Origin: Natronohydrobacter sp. | Lineage (GTDB): Bacteria; Pseudomonadota; Alphaproteobacteria; Rhodobacterales; Rhodobacteraceae | DNA length: 15,386 bases | Assembly: GCA_007116445.1 (NCBI GenBank) | Contig: SKIM01000031.1 | Coordinates: forward strand, 1 to 15,386 | Direction of reading: 5' to 3' | Shown: in pieces, positions 1 through 6,003 of the stretch | Layout of the letters: each line of letters begins with the position of its first letter | Numbering within the stretch: position 1 is the stretch's first letter | Notes under the pieces: model-generated | What the model was told of the DNA's origin: nothing | Database searches by the model: none | What the model saw: the letters and a program-made list of their open reading frames with translations, nothing else | Program-made: the position numbers and the translations under genes

Positions 1-242
1 AGAAAGCGCAGAGCATTTCCGAAGCCAAGCTGGCCGCCAAGGTCGGATTACAGATGGATGTGATCGTGGATGACATCGACGCCGACGGCATCGCCACCTG
101 TCGTACCAAGGCCGATGCGCCTGAAATCGATGGCAATTTGTTCATCGACGATGGCACTGAGGGTCTGAATGTCGGCGATATTGTCTCGGTCACGGTCGAT
201 GAAGCGGGTGAATACGACCTCTGGGGACAGATCACACCTTAA
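1..242 (+). CDS. rimO: Ribosomal protein S12 methylthiotransferase RimO, C-terminal end (partial)
   Basis: Only the last 79 residues are in the window; the reading frame is open from base 3 and ends with TAA at 240-242. RimO is a radical-SAM enzyme with two 4Fe-4S clusters that methylthiolates the conserved aspartate of ribosomal protein S12. The part seen is the linker plus the C-terminal TRAM domain. The run DAPEIDGNLFID, followed by GLNVGDIVSVTV and the closing EYDLWG, is the typical RimO tail (recognised by eye, family knowledge). The radical-SAM and UPF0004 domains must lie upstream of the window. MiaB is the closest alternative, but the PEIDG and EYDLWG motifs favour RimO. It lies 97 bp upstream of ndk on the same strand, with a hairpin in the gap, so it is probably a separate transcript. 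Confidence 0.9.
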   Translation, partial: KAQSISEAKLAAKVGLQMDVIVDDIDADGIATCRTKADAPEIDGNLFIDDGTEGLNVGDIVSVTVDEAGEYDLWGQITP

Positions 243-284
243 CCCTGCCTACGTTCCGTCTTTCCTCTGTCACACGCCCATGAT

Positions 285-310
285 AAAGGCTGCGCGCCTG
301 GGCAGTCTTT
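285..310 (+). terminator. Hairpin between rimO and ndk, probable weak terminator
   Basis: A 9-bp stem pairs AAAGGCTGC (285-293) with GCAGTCTTT (302-310), with one G-U pair and an 8-base loop. Only three T residues follow directly, then GCCTT, so termination would be partial. It sits 43 bp after the rimO stop and ends 17 bp before the ndk Shine-Dalgarno site. It could equally be structure in the ndk leader. Confidence 0.45.
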
Positions 311-327
311 GCCTTAACAAGAATTCT

Positions 328-332
328 GGAGA
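328..332 (+). promoter_or_regulatory. Ribosome binding site that fixes the ndk start
   Basis: GGAGA lies 7 bases before the ATG at 340. The frame is open from further upstream (169), but this site and the family N-terminus (ATERTLSIIKPD) show that translation starts at 340. Confidence 0.85.
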
Positions 333-339
333 ATATCAT

Positions 340-762
340 ATGGCCACCGAGCGGACGCTCTCTATCATCAAACCCGACGCGACCAGCCGCAACCTGACCG
401 GCAAAATCAATGCCAAATTCGAGGAAGCTGGTCTGCGTATCATCGCGCAGAAGCGCATCCACCTGACCAAGACGCAAGCGGGCAAGTTCTACGAGGTGCA
501 TGCCGAACGTCCTTTCTATGACGAGCTGTGCGAATTCATGGCCTCTGCCCCGGTTGTGGTGCAGGTGCTTGAAGGTGACGGTGCGATTGCGAAAAACCGC
601 GAAGTCATGGGCGCGACGAATCCCGCCGATGCGGCCCCCGGCACGATCCGCGCTGAATTTGCGCAATCTGTTGGCGAAAACTCGGTCCATGGTTCTGACG
701 CGCCAGAAACCGCCGCACAGGAAATCGCGTATTTCTTTGCCGGCCTCGAACTGGTTGGCTGA
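340..762 (+). CDS. ndk: Nucleoside diphosphate kinase
   Basis: 140 residues, the usual length for bacterial Ndk. The enzyme moves the gamma-phosphate of ATP to other (deoxy)nucleoside diphosphates through a phosphohistidine, balancing cytoplasmic NTP pools. The N-terminus ERTLSIIKPDA carries the nucleotide-site lysine region. The signature NSVHGSD holds the catalytic histidine at residue 117, the same number as in the E. coli enzyme. ERPFYDEL and NPADAAPGTIR are also family-typical. The start is set by GGAGA at 328-332; an upstream in-frame ATG at 169 would overlap rimO and add non-family residues. The gene looks monocistronic, with a hairpin before it and a strong terminator 21 bp after its stop. 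Confidence 0.97.
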   Translation: MATERTLSIIKPDATSRNLTGKINAKFEEAGLRIIAQKRIHLTKTQAGKFYEVHAERPFYDELCEFMASAPVVVQVLEGDGAIAKNREVMGATNPADAAPGTIRAEFAQSVGENSVHGSDAPETAAQEIAYFFAGLELVG

Positions 763-783
763 TCTGTGACAATATCCTGAAGA

Positions 784-817
784 AGCCCCGGATCCTGCGA
801 ATCCGGGGCTTTTTATT
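784..817 (+). terminator. Rho-independent terminator of ndk
   Basis: A perfect 10-bp stem pairs AGCCCCGGAT (784-793) with ATCCGGGGCT (801-810) around a 7-base loop. It is followed directly by TTTTATT (811-817). Confidence 0.9.
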
Positions 818-877
818 ACGCGGTCTGAATTGGTTAATGCCATTTACCCCGTCTGTATTTCCTGCAAGATATAGCCT

Positions 878-2317
878 ATGTTTCAGACCGTTGAGCTTCC
901 TTTCTGGGCCCTCCTGCTGATCCTCGGCTTTGCCGGGGTCACCTTCGCGTCACATTTTCTATTCCCTTCGGTGCGCTGGTTTTTCCGTCGGCGTATGGAG
1001 CGCGCAGTTGCACGGCTCAATACCAAGCTGCAACGCCCGATCGAACCCTTCAAGATCATGCGTCGTGAAGATCAGGTCACGCGATTGATCTACGATCCGC
1101 AGGTCATGGAAGCCGTGCGCGAATATGCGGCAAAGGAAGGCGTGCCACCGACTGTCGCATTCGAAAAGGCTCGCTCCTACGCGCGAGAGATCGTGCCGGG
1201 ATTCTCGACTGCGACCTATTTCGGTTTTGCCATCAAACTCGCCCAGCGAATCAGTCAGGGGCTTTACAAAGTGCGGATTGGCGGCGGCGACGATCCTGCA
1301 CTGCGGCAGATCGACAGCCGCGCGGCAGTGGTTTTCGTGATGAATCACCGCTCGAACATGGATTACGTTCTGATTACATGGCTCGCGTCGAGCCATTCTG
1401 CGCTGAGCTACGCGGTGGGCGAATGGGCGCGGGTCTGGCCACTCAAGGCGCTGATCCGCGCGATGGGTGCCTATTTCATCCGGCGGCGCTATTCCAATAC
1501 GCTCTACCGTGCCATTCTTGCGCGCTACGTCCAGATGTCGATCCAGCAAGGCACCACGCAGGCGATTTTCCCTGAAGGCGGGCTTAGTCTCAACGGGATG
1601 GTTGGCCCGGCCAAGCGTGGATTGCTGCATTACATCGTGCGCGGCTTCAATCCACATGAAAACGCGGATGTGGTTTTTGTCCCGGTCGCCCTGAATTACG
1701 ACCGGATCCTCGAAGATCGCGTCTTGATCAAGGCGGGCATGCGTGGGATCCGGCGTTTCCCGGTGCGGGTGCGCGTGGTGATTGGAAATGTATTGCGCAT
1801 CCTGTGGAAAAAAGCGCGCGGAACCTTCCAGCCCTTTGGCTATGCTGCGGTCTGCTACGGTGCGCCAGTGTCCTTGCGCCAGTTTCTGGAGAATAGTCAG
1901 GATGCGAGTACCGAGAAATTGGCCGAAACACTGATCGAGCGCATCAGAGCCGCTGTTCCGATCTTGCCAGTGTCTTTTGTTGCGGCGGCCCTGGTGCGCT
2001 GCGAAGGCAAGGCAACACCACAAGAGTTGGCACAGGCCTGCGCTGAATTGCGGGCAGAGCTGATCACACGACGTGCATGGATGCATCTTGATGATCCCGA
2101 CACGCCAGATGCGGTTTCCGAGGGGTTGGCCGGGTTGGCCATCCGCGGCTTGATCCGCCAAAGTACAGACTTGATCGACATCACACCCGGCGAAGAAGAC
2201 ATTTTCAGCTTTTATGCGGCCTCTGTCCTGCAACGTTGCGATTCGCCCGACGGTATCGCGCAGGCAGAACAAACCAGCTTACGCGACCCTGATAGCCCCC
2301 AGAGGCTTGGGTCATAA
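878..2317 (+). CDS. Glycerol-3-phosphate acyltransferase-like protein (PlsB/GPAT type)
   Basis: 479 residues. An N-terminal hydrophobic segment (about 8-28) followed by a basic stretch (RWFFRRR) suggests a membrane anchor with the enzyme on the cytoplasmic side. The four acyltransferase blocks are visible: I, HRSNMD at 157-162 (the catalytic HX4D) continuing YVLI; II, GAYFIRR around 197-203; III, FPEGG at 231-235; IV, VFVPVALNYDRI at 266-277. HRSxMDYxL and the YDRI of block IV look more like glycerol-3-phosphate or DHAP acyltransferases than PlsC. About 130 residues follow the catalytic core, with PVSFVAAALV and a closing FYAASVLQ, also GPAT-like. It is much shorter than E. coli PlsB (about 800 residues). 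Such proteins are often annotated 1-acyl-sn-glycerol-3-phosphate acyltransferase; substrate order cannot be decided here. No good Shine-Dalgarno site precedes the ATG. Confidence 0.8.
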   Translation: MFQTVELPFWALLLILGFAGVTFASHFLFPSVRWFFRRRMERAVARLNTKLQRPIEPFKIMRREDQVTRLIYDPQVMEAVREYAAKEGVPPTVAFEKARSYAREIVPGFSTATYFGFAIKLAQRISQGLYKVRIGGGDDPALRQIDSRAAVVFVMNHRSNMDYVLITWLASSHSALSYAVGEWARVWPLKALIRAMGAYFIRRRYSNTLYRAILARYVQMSIQQGTTQAIFPEGGLSLNGMVGPAKRGLLHYIVRGFNPHENADVVFVPVALNYDRILEDRVLIKAGMRGIRRFPVRVRVVIGNVLRILWKKARGTFQPFGYAAVCYGAPVSLRQFLENSQDASTEKLAETLIERIRAAVPILPVSFVAAALVRCEGKATPQELAQACAELRAELITRRAWMHLDDPDTPDAVSEGLAGLAIRGLIRQSTDLIDITPGEEDIFSFYAASVLQRCDSPDGIAQAEQTSLRDPDSPQRLGS

Positions 2318-2443
2318 AATTTCAAAAAGGCAATATTTAGGGTTGCATTATTGCGCGCCCAAATTTATCCATGCTGCAAGCGCCGCATAAGATTCTGCAG
2401 CGCAGCACACTCAACCTGCCGTTACCCAGAACGGACAACACTT

Positions 2444-2448
2444 GGAGG
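2444..2448 (+). promoter_or_regulatory. Ribosome binding site that fixes the ccrA start
   Basis: GGAGG lies 4 bases before the ATG at 2453. The open frame begins further upstream at 2351, but that stretch encodes residues unlike the family. Confidence 0.85.
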
Positions 2449-2452
2449 CAAA

Positions 2453-3745
2453 ATGGCTCTCGATACACAAGACGGCATTGCAGCATATGATGCGCCGGAA
2501 AAAGACCTCTATGAGATCGGGGAAATGCCCCCATTGGGCTATGTGCCCAAGCAGATGTATGCATGGGCCATCCGCCGCGAACGTCATGGCGAGCCAGACA
2601 AGGCGATGCAGATCGAAGTCGTTGATGTCCCGACCCTGGACAGCCATGAAGTGCTTGTTCTGGTGATGGCCGCAGGCGTTAACTATAACGGCATCTGGGC
2701 CGGTCTTGGCCAGCCGATCTCGCCTTTCGACGTGCACAAGGCACCTTTCCATATCGCGGGCTCCGACGCATCGGGCATCGTCTGGGCGGTCGGCGACAAG
2801 GTAAAGCGCTGGAAAGTCGGCGATGAGGTTGTCATCCATTGCAACCAGGACGATGGCGATGACGAGCATTGCAATGGCGGCGACCCGATGTATTCGCCCA
2901 GCCAGCGCATCTGGGGCTATGAGACGCCGGATGGCAGCTTCGCGCAGTTCACCAATGTGCAAGCCCAACAACTCATGCCGCGCCCCAAGCATCTGACCTG
3001 GGAAGAATCGGCCTGCTATACGCTGACACTGGCCACGGCCTACCGGATGCTCTTCGGCCATGAGCCGCATGATCTGAAGCCTGGCCAGAATGTGCTGGTC
3101 TGGGGTGCTTCTGGGGGCTTGGGGTCTTATGCGATCCAGCTCGCCAACACGGCAGGCGCAAACGCGATCGGCGTGATCTCGGACGAATCCAAGCGCCAGT
3201 TTGTGCTCGACCAGGGCGCGAAAGGCGTGATCAACCGTAAGGATTTCAACTGCTGGGGCCAACTGCCCACAGTCAACACGCCCGAATATAACGAATGGCT
3301 GAAAGAGGCGCGGAAATTCGGCAAGGCAATCTGGGACATTACCGGCAAAGGCGTGAATGTCGACATGGTCTTCGAGCATCCGGGCGAAGCGACCTTTCCG
3401 GTCTCGACGCTGGTAGTCAAAAAGGGCGGCATGGTCGTGATCTGCGCGGGCACCTCTGGTTTCAACTGCACCTTTGATGTGCGCTACATGTGGATGCACC
3501 AGAAGCGCCTGCAGGGGTCGCATTTCGCGCATCTCAAGCAGGCGTCGGCGGCCAACCAGCTAATGATCGAGCGCCGTCTGGACCCGTGCATGTCCGAGGT
3601 CTTCCCCTGGGAGGAAATCCCGGCTGCGCATGTGAAAATGTATCGCAACGAGCACAAGCCGGGAAATATGGCCGTTCTGGTTCAGGCACCGCGGACCGGA
3701 CTCCGGACATTCGCCGATACGCTCGAGGCCGGCCAGAAGCGCTAA
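2453..3745 (+). CDS. ccrA: Crotonyl-CoA carboxylase/reductase
   Basis: 430 residues, the normal length of the enzyme. It reductively carboxylates crotonyl-CoA with NADPH and CO2 to (2S)-ethylmalonyl-CoA, the key step of the ethylmalonyl-CoA pathway that replaces the glyoxylate bypass for growth on acetate and related C2 compounds in many Rhodobacterales. It is a zinc-free member of the MDR superfamily. The N-terminal part has LYEIGEMPPLGYVP and MYAWAIRRERHG (about 19-46), which distinguish Ccr from plain enoyl reductases. The active-site region AGVNYNGIWAG is at 74-84, and the NADP-binding glycine motif WGASGGLGSYAIQ at 217-229. HFAHLKQA (357-364) is in the C-terminal substrate region. I could not place the published CO2-binding residues with certainty by eye. 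It stands alone: 135 bp upstream, a strong terminator downstream, and no ecm or mutase gene in the window. Confidence 0.96.
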   Translation: MALDTQDGIAAYDAPEKDLYEIGEMPPLGYVPKQMYAWAIRRERHGEPDKAMQIEVVDVPTLDSHEVLVLVMAAGVNYNGIWAGLGQPISPFDVHKAPFHIAGSDASGIVWAVGDKVKRWKVGDEVVIHCNQDDGDDEHCNGGDPMYSPSQRIWGYETPDGSFAQFTNVQAQQLMPRPKHLTWEESACYTLTLATAYRMLFGHEPHDLKPGQNVLVWGASGGLGSYAIQLANTAGANAIGVISDESKRQFVLDQGAKGVINRKDFNCWGQLPTVNTPEYNEWLKEARKFGKAIWDITGKGVNVDMVFEHPGEATFPVSTLVVKKGGMVVICAGTSGFNCTFDVRYMWMHQKRLQGSHFAHLKQASAANQLMIERRLDPCMSEVFPWEEIPAAHVKMYRNEHKPGNMAVLVQAPRTGLRTFADTLEAGQKR

Positions 3746-3770
3746 CGCGCCGGACGTAAAACGCACAAGA

Positions 3771-3813
3771 AATGCCGCACATTCTTGCCTTTGTGCGGCA
3801 TTTTATTTTTTTT
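3771..3813 (+). terminator. Rho-independent terminator of ccrA
   Basis: A perfect 10-bp stem pairs AATGCCGCAC (3771-3780) with GTGCGGCATT (3793-3802). A T-rich tail, TTTTATTTTTTTT, runs from 3801 to 3813. A competing short pairing, CAAGAA (3765-3770) with TTCTTG (3782-3787), reaches into the loop. Confidence 0.9.
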
Positions 3814-3819
3814 CGTAAA

Positions 3820-3847
3820 TTCTTGGAAAGCACCATCGCGCTATACT
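3820..3847 (+). promoter_or_regulatory. Candidate promoter for the 64-residue protein
   Basis: A good -10 hexamer, TATACT (3842-3847, 5 of 6 matches), stands 16 bp after a weak -35, TTCTTG (3820-3825). It lies directly downstream of the ccrA terminator and 25 bp before the ATG at 3873, which fits an independent transcript. The weak -35 keeps confidence low. Confidence 0.4.
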
Positions 3848-3872
3848 CTCCCTTGGTGGTAAAGTTACTGCG

Positions 3873-4067
3873 ATGACGGAGCTTTCTGGCGTGGCACATG
3901 ACTGGCTGATAGAAGCCATTATCGATCTGCGAACTTATGCGCAGAGCAATGACTTGCCTGCGCTCAGGGAGCAGCTAGACCTGACATTGCAGGTGGCCCA
4001 GCTTGAGACGGCACAGGAGCAGCCCTGCGACCAAAGCGATCGACACGATTACCAACAAAGCGAATGA
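3873..4067 (+). CDS. Small conserved-looking protein of unknown function, 64 residues
   Basis: I do not recognise a named family. The N-terminal two thirds (ELSGVAHDWLIEAIIDLRTYAQ, then NDLPALREQLDLTLQVAQLE) looks like two amphipathic helices and resembles short hypothetical proteins I have seen in Rhodobacteraceae (recollection only). The last 20 residues are polar and low in structure-forming residues (QEQPCDQSDRHDYQQSE). No signal peptide, membrane segment or metal motif is visible. The protein is acidic and probably cytoplasmic. A -10 hexamer TATACT lies 25 bp upstream and a terminator just before that, so it is likely transcribed on its own or together with the helicase 62 bp downstream. 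Its Shine-Dalgarno site is poor (GGTGG at 3855-3859, 13 bases away). Its own promoter and sensible codon use argue for a real gene. Confidence 0.6.
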   Translation: MTELSGVAHDWLIEAIIDLRTYAQSNDLPALREQLDLTLQVAQLETAQEQPCDQSDRHDYQQSE

Positions 4068-4129
4068 CATGGCATGTTTTCGGCCCTATCCCCCTGCCCT
4101 TCGCGCGGGGCATGGGATAAGCTGTCCTG

Positions 4130-5653
4130 ATGACCCGTGCGCTCGTCACATTCTCCGATGATCAGGCCGAAGCCTGGGACCGCATCGCTGCGGTATTGTC
4201 TCAGGCTGGGGTCGATCTGGCAGAGGCGACGTGCCAGCCTGTCTCGGAAGAACGCCGCGCGACATTGGCCGTAATGGGCAAAGCTGGCTCGGGCAAGACC
4301 ATGCTATTGGCCGAATTGACCTCCGCTTTGCTTCAGGCAGGGGTGGATTTGATCTCTGGTGATTACGAAGGCCGCCGCAAACGCGAGCGACGCAGTCTGG
4401 CAGTGTTGGCACCAACCAACAAGGCAGCCTCCGTCTTGCGCGCGCGCGGGGTTGCTGCGACGACAATACACCGTATCCTCTACACTCCGGTTTATGATCC
4501 TGAGTATGAACGCATCGCTGAATGGCTGACAGGCACGATCACGCGGCCGACGATCGAAGGGTTGACCGATACAGCACTGGACCGGGCGCATGCGTTCTAC
4601 GCGCAGGTCAAATCTATCCCCGGAGCCATGGCCGCAGCTGGCCTGCGTGGTGCGGATTTCATCACAGGCTGGAAACGGCGCGAAGACCCACTCGATATCG
4701 GCTTCATCGACGAAAGCTCCATGCTGGATGCCCGTCAGCTCGAGGATCTTCAGGAACTCTTCTCAACCTTGATTCTTTTCGGCGACCCCGCCCAGCTTGC
4801 GCCTGTCAATCAGTCAGCCGGCATGGTATTCGACAGCCTGCCTGCCCCTGCGAAACTGTCCCTTAACCGCATTCACCGTCAGGCACAGGACAATCCGATT
4901 CTCGATCTTGCCCATTCGCTCGCTGATCCAGATCTCGGTTTCGAAGATTTCGAGACCCGTGTTGCCGAAGCGGCGCGCCAGGATGAGCGTGTGCAACTGG
5001 CCGAGCGCGTAGATTCGGACCTGATGGCGCGTTCGCCTGTCCTCGTCTGGCGCAATGCAACCAGGTTGCGTTTGATCACTGCGTTCCGCCGGGCACATGA
5101 TGCGCCCGAAACCGCACTGCTGCCCGGAGAACCGCTGATCTGCGACGGGTTGGAACTGCCACTGAAACATCGCAAAAAACGCATCGATCTAGAAGCCCGT
5201 GGCCTGATCAAGGGGGCACAAGTCGTTTATCTGGGCGCTGGACGCAAACCAGGCTTTTCCCGACTGCATATTTTCGGTGCTGAAGAGCCACAGATCTCGG
5301 TGGCCTCGATCATCAAGATCGAAACCGACCCGGATGAAGAACCCTTCATCCCCTATGCCGCCAATATGGGCGCGGCCTTTGTGCATGGTGCGGCCGTAAC
5401 CATCCACAAGGCTCAAGGCTCGCAATGGCCTGACGTTCAAGTCTTCGCACCTGATCTTTTCGCCGCCGCCCGCGCCGGGCGCAGCGAAGGTGGCATCGCC
5501 CTGTGGAAGCGCCTTGCCTATGTCGCAATCACGCGCGCAGAACACCGCCTGCACTGGGTCATCCGCAACCGGCTTGCGCGCCCACGCTCTCCGCTCGGGA
5601 CCGAAGACCTCGCGACCGGGCCCGCGCCGATCGTTCTGGCAGCGCAAGATTAA
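4130..5653 (+). CDS. RecD-like ATP-dependent DNA helicase (superfamily 1B)
   Basis: 507 residues. All main SF1 helicase motifs can be read: Walker A GKAGSGKT (50-57), motif Ia APTNKAA (94-100), TTIHRIL (111-117), Walker B FIDESSMLD (192-200, D194-E195), motif III GDPAQLAPV (218-226), motif IV region NRIHR (246-250), and the UvrD/RecD C-terminal motifs VTIHKAQGSQW (423-433) and YVAITRAEHRLHWV (464-477). This points to a 5'-3' DNA helicase related to RecD/Dda. It is not RecD of a RecBCD complex: there is no N-terminal RecD extension and no recB or recC nearby. Residues about 120-190, between motif Ia and Walker B, form a longer insert than in Dda-type enzymes. The ATG at 4130 has no strong Shine-Dalgarno site and is preceded by a GC-rich hairpin. 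Likely role: DNA repair or replication-fork processing (inference). Confidence 0.88.
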   Translation: MTRALVTFSDDQAEAWDRIAAVLSQAGVDLAEATCQPVSEERRATLAVMGKAGSGKTMLLAELTSALLQAGVDLISGDYEGRRKRERRSLAVLAPTNKAASVLRARGVAATTIHRILYTPVYDPEYERIAEWLTGTITRPTIEGLTDTALDRAHAFYAQVKSIPGAMAAAGLRGADFITGWKRREDPLDIGFIDESSMLDARQLEDLQELFSTLILFGDPAQLAPVNQSAGMVFDSLPAPAKLSLNRIHRQAQDNPILDLAHSLADPDLGFEDFETRVAEAARQDERVQLAERVDSDLMARSPVLVWRNATRLRLITAFRRAHDAPETALLPGEPLICDGLELPLKHRKKRIDLEARGLIKGAQVVYLGAGRKPGFSRLHIFGAEEPQISVASIIKIETDPDEEPFIPYAANMGAAFVHGAAVTIHKAQGSQWPDVQVFAPDLFAAARAGRSEGGIALWKRLAYVAITRAEHRLHWVIRNRLARPRSPLGTEDLATGPAPIVLAAQD

Positions 5654-5696
5654 ACCCCTTTCCGTTTCAACCTTGTCCAAATATCCTGGGGGTGAA

Positions 5697-5730
5697 TGGG
5701 CGCTTGCGCCCAGAGGGGGCAAAGCCCCCT
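5697..5730 (+). repeat. Tandem GC-rich hairpins in the helicase/RAM-domain intergenic region
   Basis: Two adjacent perfect inverted repeats: TGGGCGC/GCGCCCA (5697-5703 and 5706-5712), and AGGGGGC/GCCCCCT (5714-5720 and 5724-5730, loop AAA). They follow an AT-richer lead, CAAATATCCTGGGGG. No T-run follows, so this is not an intrinsic terminator. The layout (CAAATATCC-GGGGG and then one or two GC hairpins) resembles short intergenic elements I recall from other Rhodobacteraceae genomes; I could not check copy number here. Confidence 0.6.
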
Positions 5731-5748
5731 GGACACCGCCAAAGTCAC

Positions 5749-5753
5749 AGGAG
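5749..5753 (+). promoter_or_regulatory. Ribosome binding site that fixes the start of the RAM-domain gene
   Basis: AGGAG lies 8 bases before the ATG at 5762. An in-frame ATG at 5696 would translate through the hairpin element and is rejected. Confidence 0.85.
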
Positions 5754-5761
5754 CCCGCAAG

Positions 5762-5998
5762 ATGCGTTGTGTTTTCGTTCAATTTCGCTGCCAGCCCGGC
5801 AAGACCTATGAAGTCGCTGATGCCATTTATGATCGCGAGATCGTCTCGGAACTCTATTCGACGTCAGGTGAATACGACCTGATCGCCAAGATCTACATCC
5901 CTGAAGGCGAAGATGTGGGGCAATTCCTCAACGCGCGGCTCTTCGATATCTCTGGCATCAACCGAACCCTGACGACCATGACTTTTCGCGCTTTCTGA
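5762..5998 (+). CDS. Free-standing Lrp/AsnC ligand-binding (RAM) domain protein
   Basis: 78 residues, covering just the alpha/beta effector-binding and oligomerisation domain of Lrp/AsnC regulators, without the DNA-binding helix-turn-helix. Visible pieces are the first strand MRCVFVQFRC, the helix TYEVADAIYD, the core STSGEYDLIAKIYIP (34-47), the helix DVGQFLNARL, and the closing strand TLTTMTFRAF. SGEYDL is the typical loop. Stand-alone RAM proteins form dimers to octamers that bind amino acids or related small molecules, and some modulate full-length Lrp proteins by mixed assembly; the partner and ligand cannot be told from sequence. The start is set by AGGAG at 5749-5753. It lies 108 bp after the helicase with the hairpin element between, and ends 5 bp from the convergent TIGR02186 gene. 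Confidence 0.88.
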   Translation: MRCVFVQFRCQPGKTYEVADAIYDREIVSELYSTSGEYDLIAKIYIPEGEDVGQFLNARLFDISGINRTLTTMTFRAF

Positions 5999-6003
5999 AC
6001 GGA

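Noticed and set aside
169..339. N-terminal extension of ndk from an upstream ATG
   Set aside because: It would overlap rimO and read through the hairpin; the ribosome binding site and family N-terminus put the start at 340.
959..2272. 437-codon open frame on the - strand across the acyltransferase
   Set aside because: Shadow of the GPAT-like gene. Its composition (many H, R, Q, D residues) is typical of antisense frames and no family motif is visible.
2411..3532. 373-codon open frame on the - strand across ccrA
   Set aside because: It is fully antisense to a complete, well-recognised ccrA, has no recognisable domain, and is the usual high-GC codon-bias shadow.
4088..4118. GC-rich hairpin before the helicase start as a terminator of the small gene
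   Set aside because: The stem (ATCCC/GGGAT and TGCCC/GGGCA with a small internal loop) is plausible, but no T-run follows; at most it affects translation initiation.
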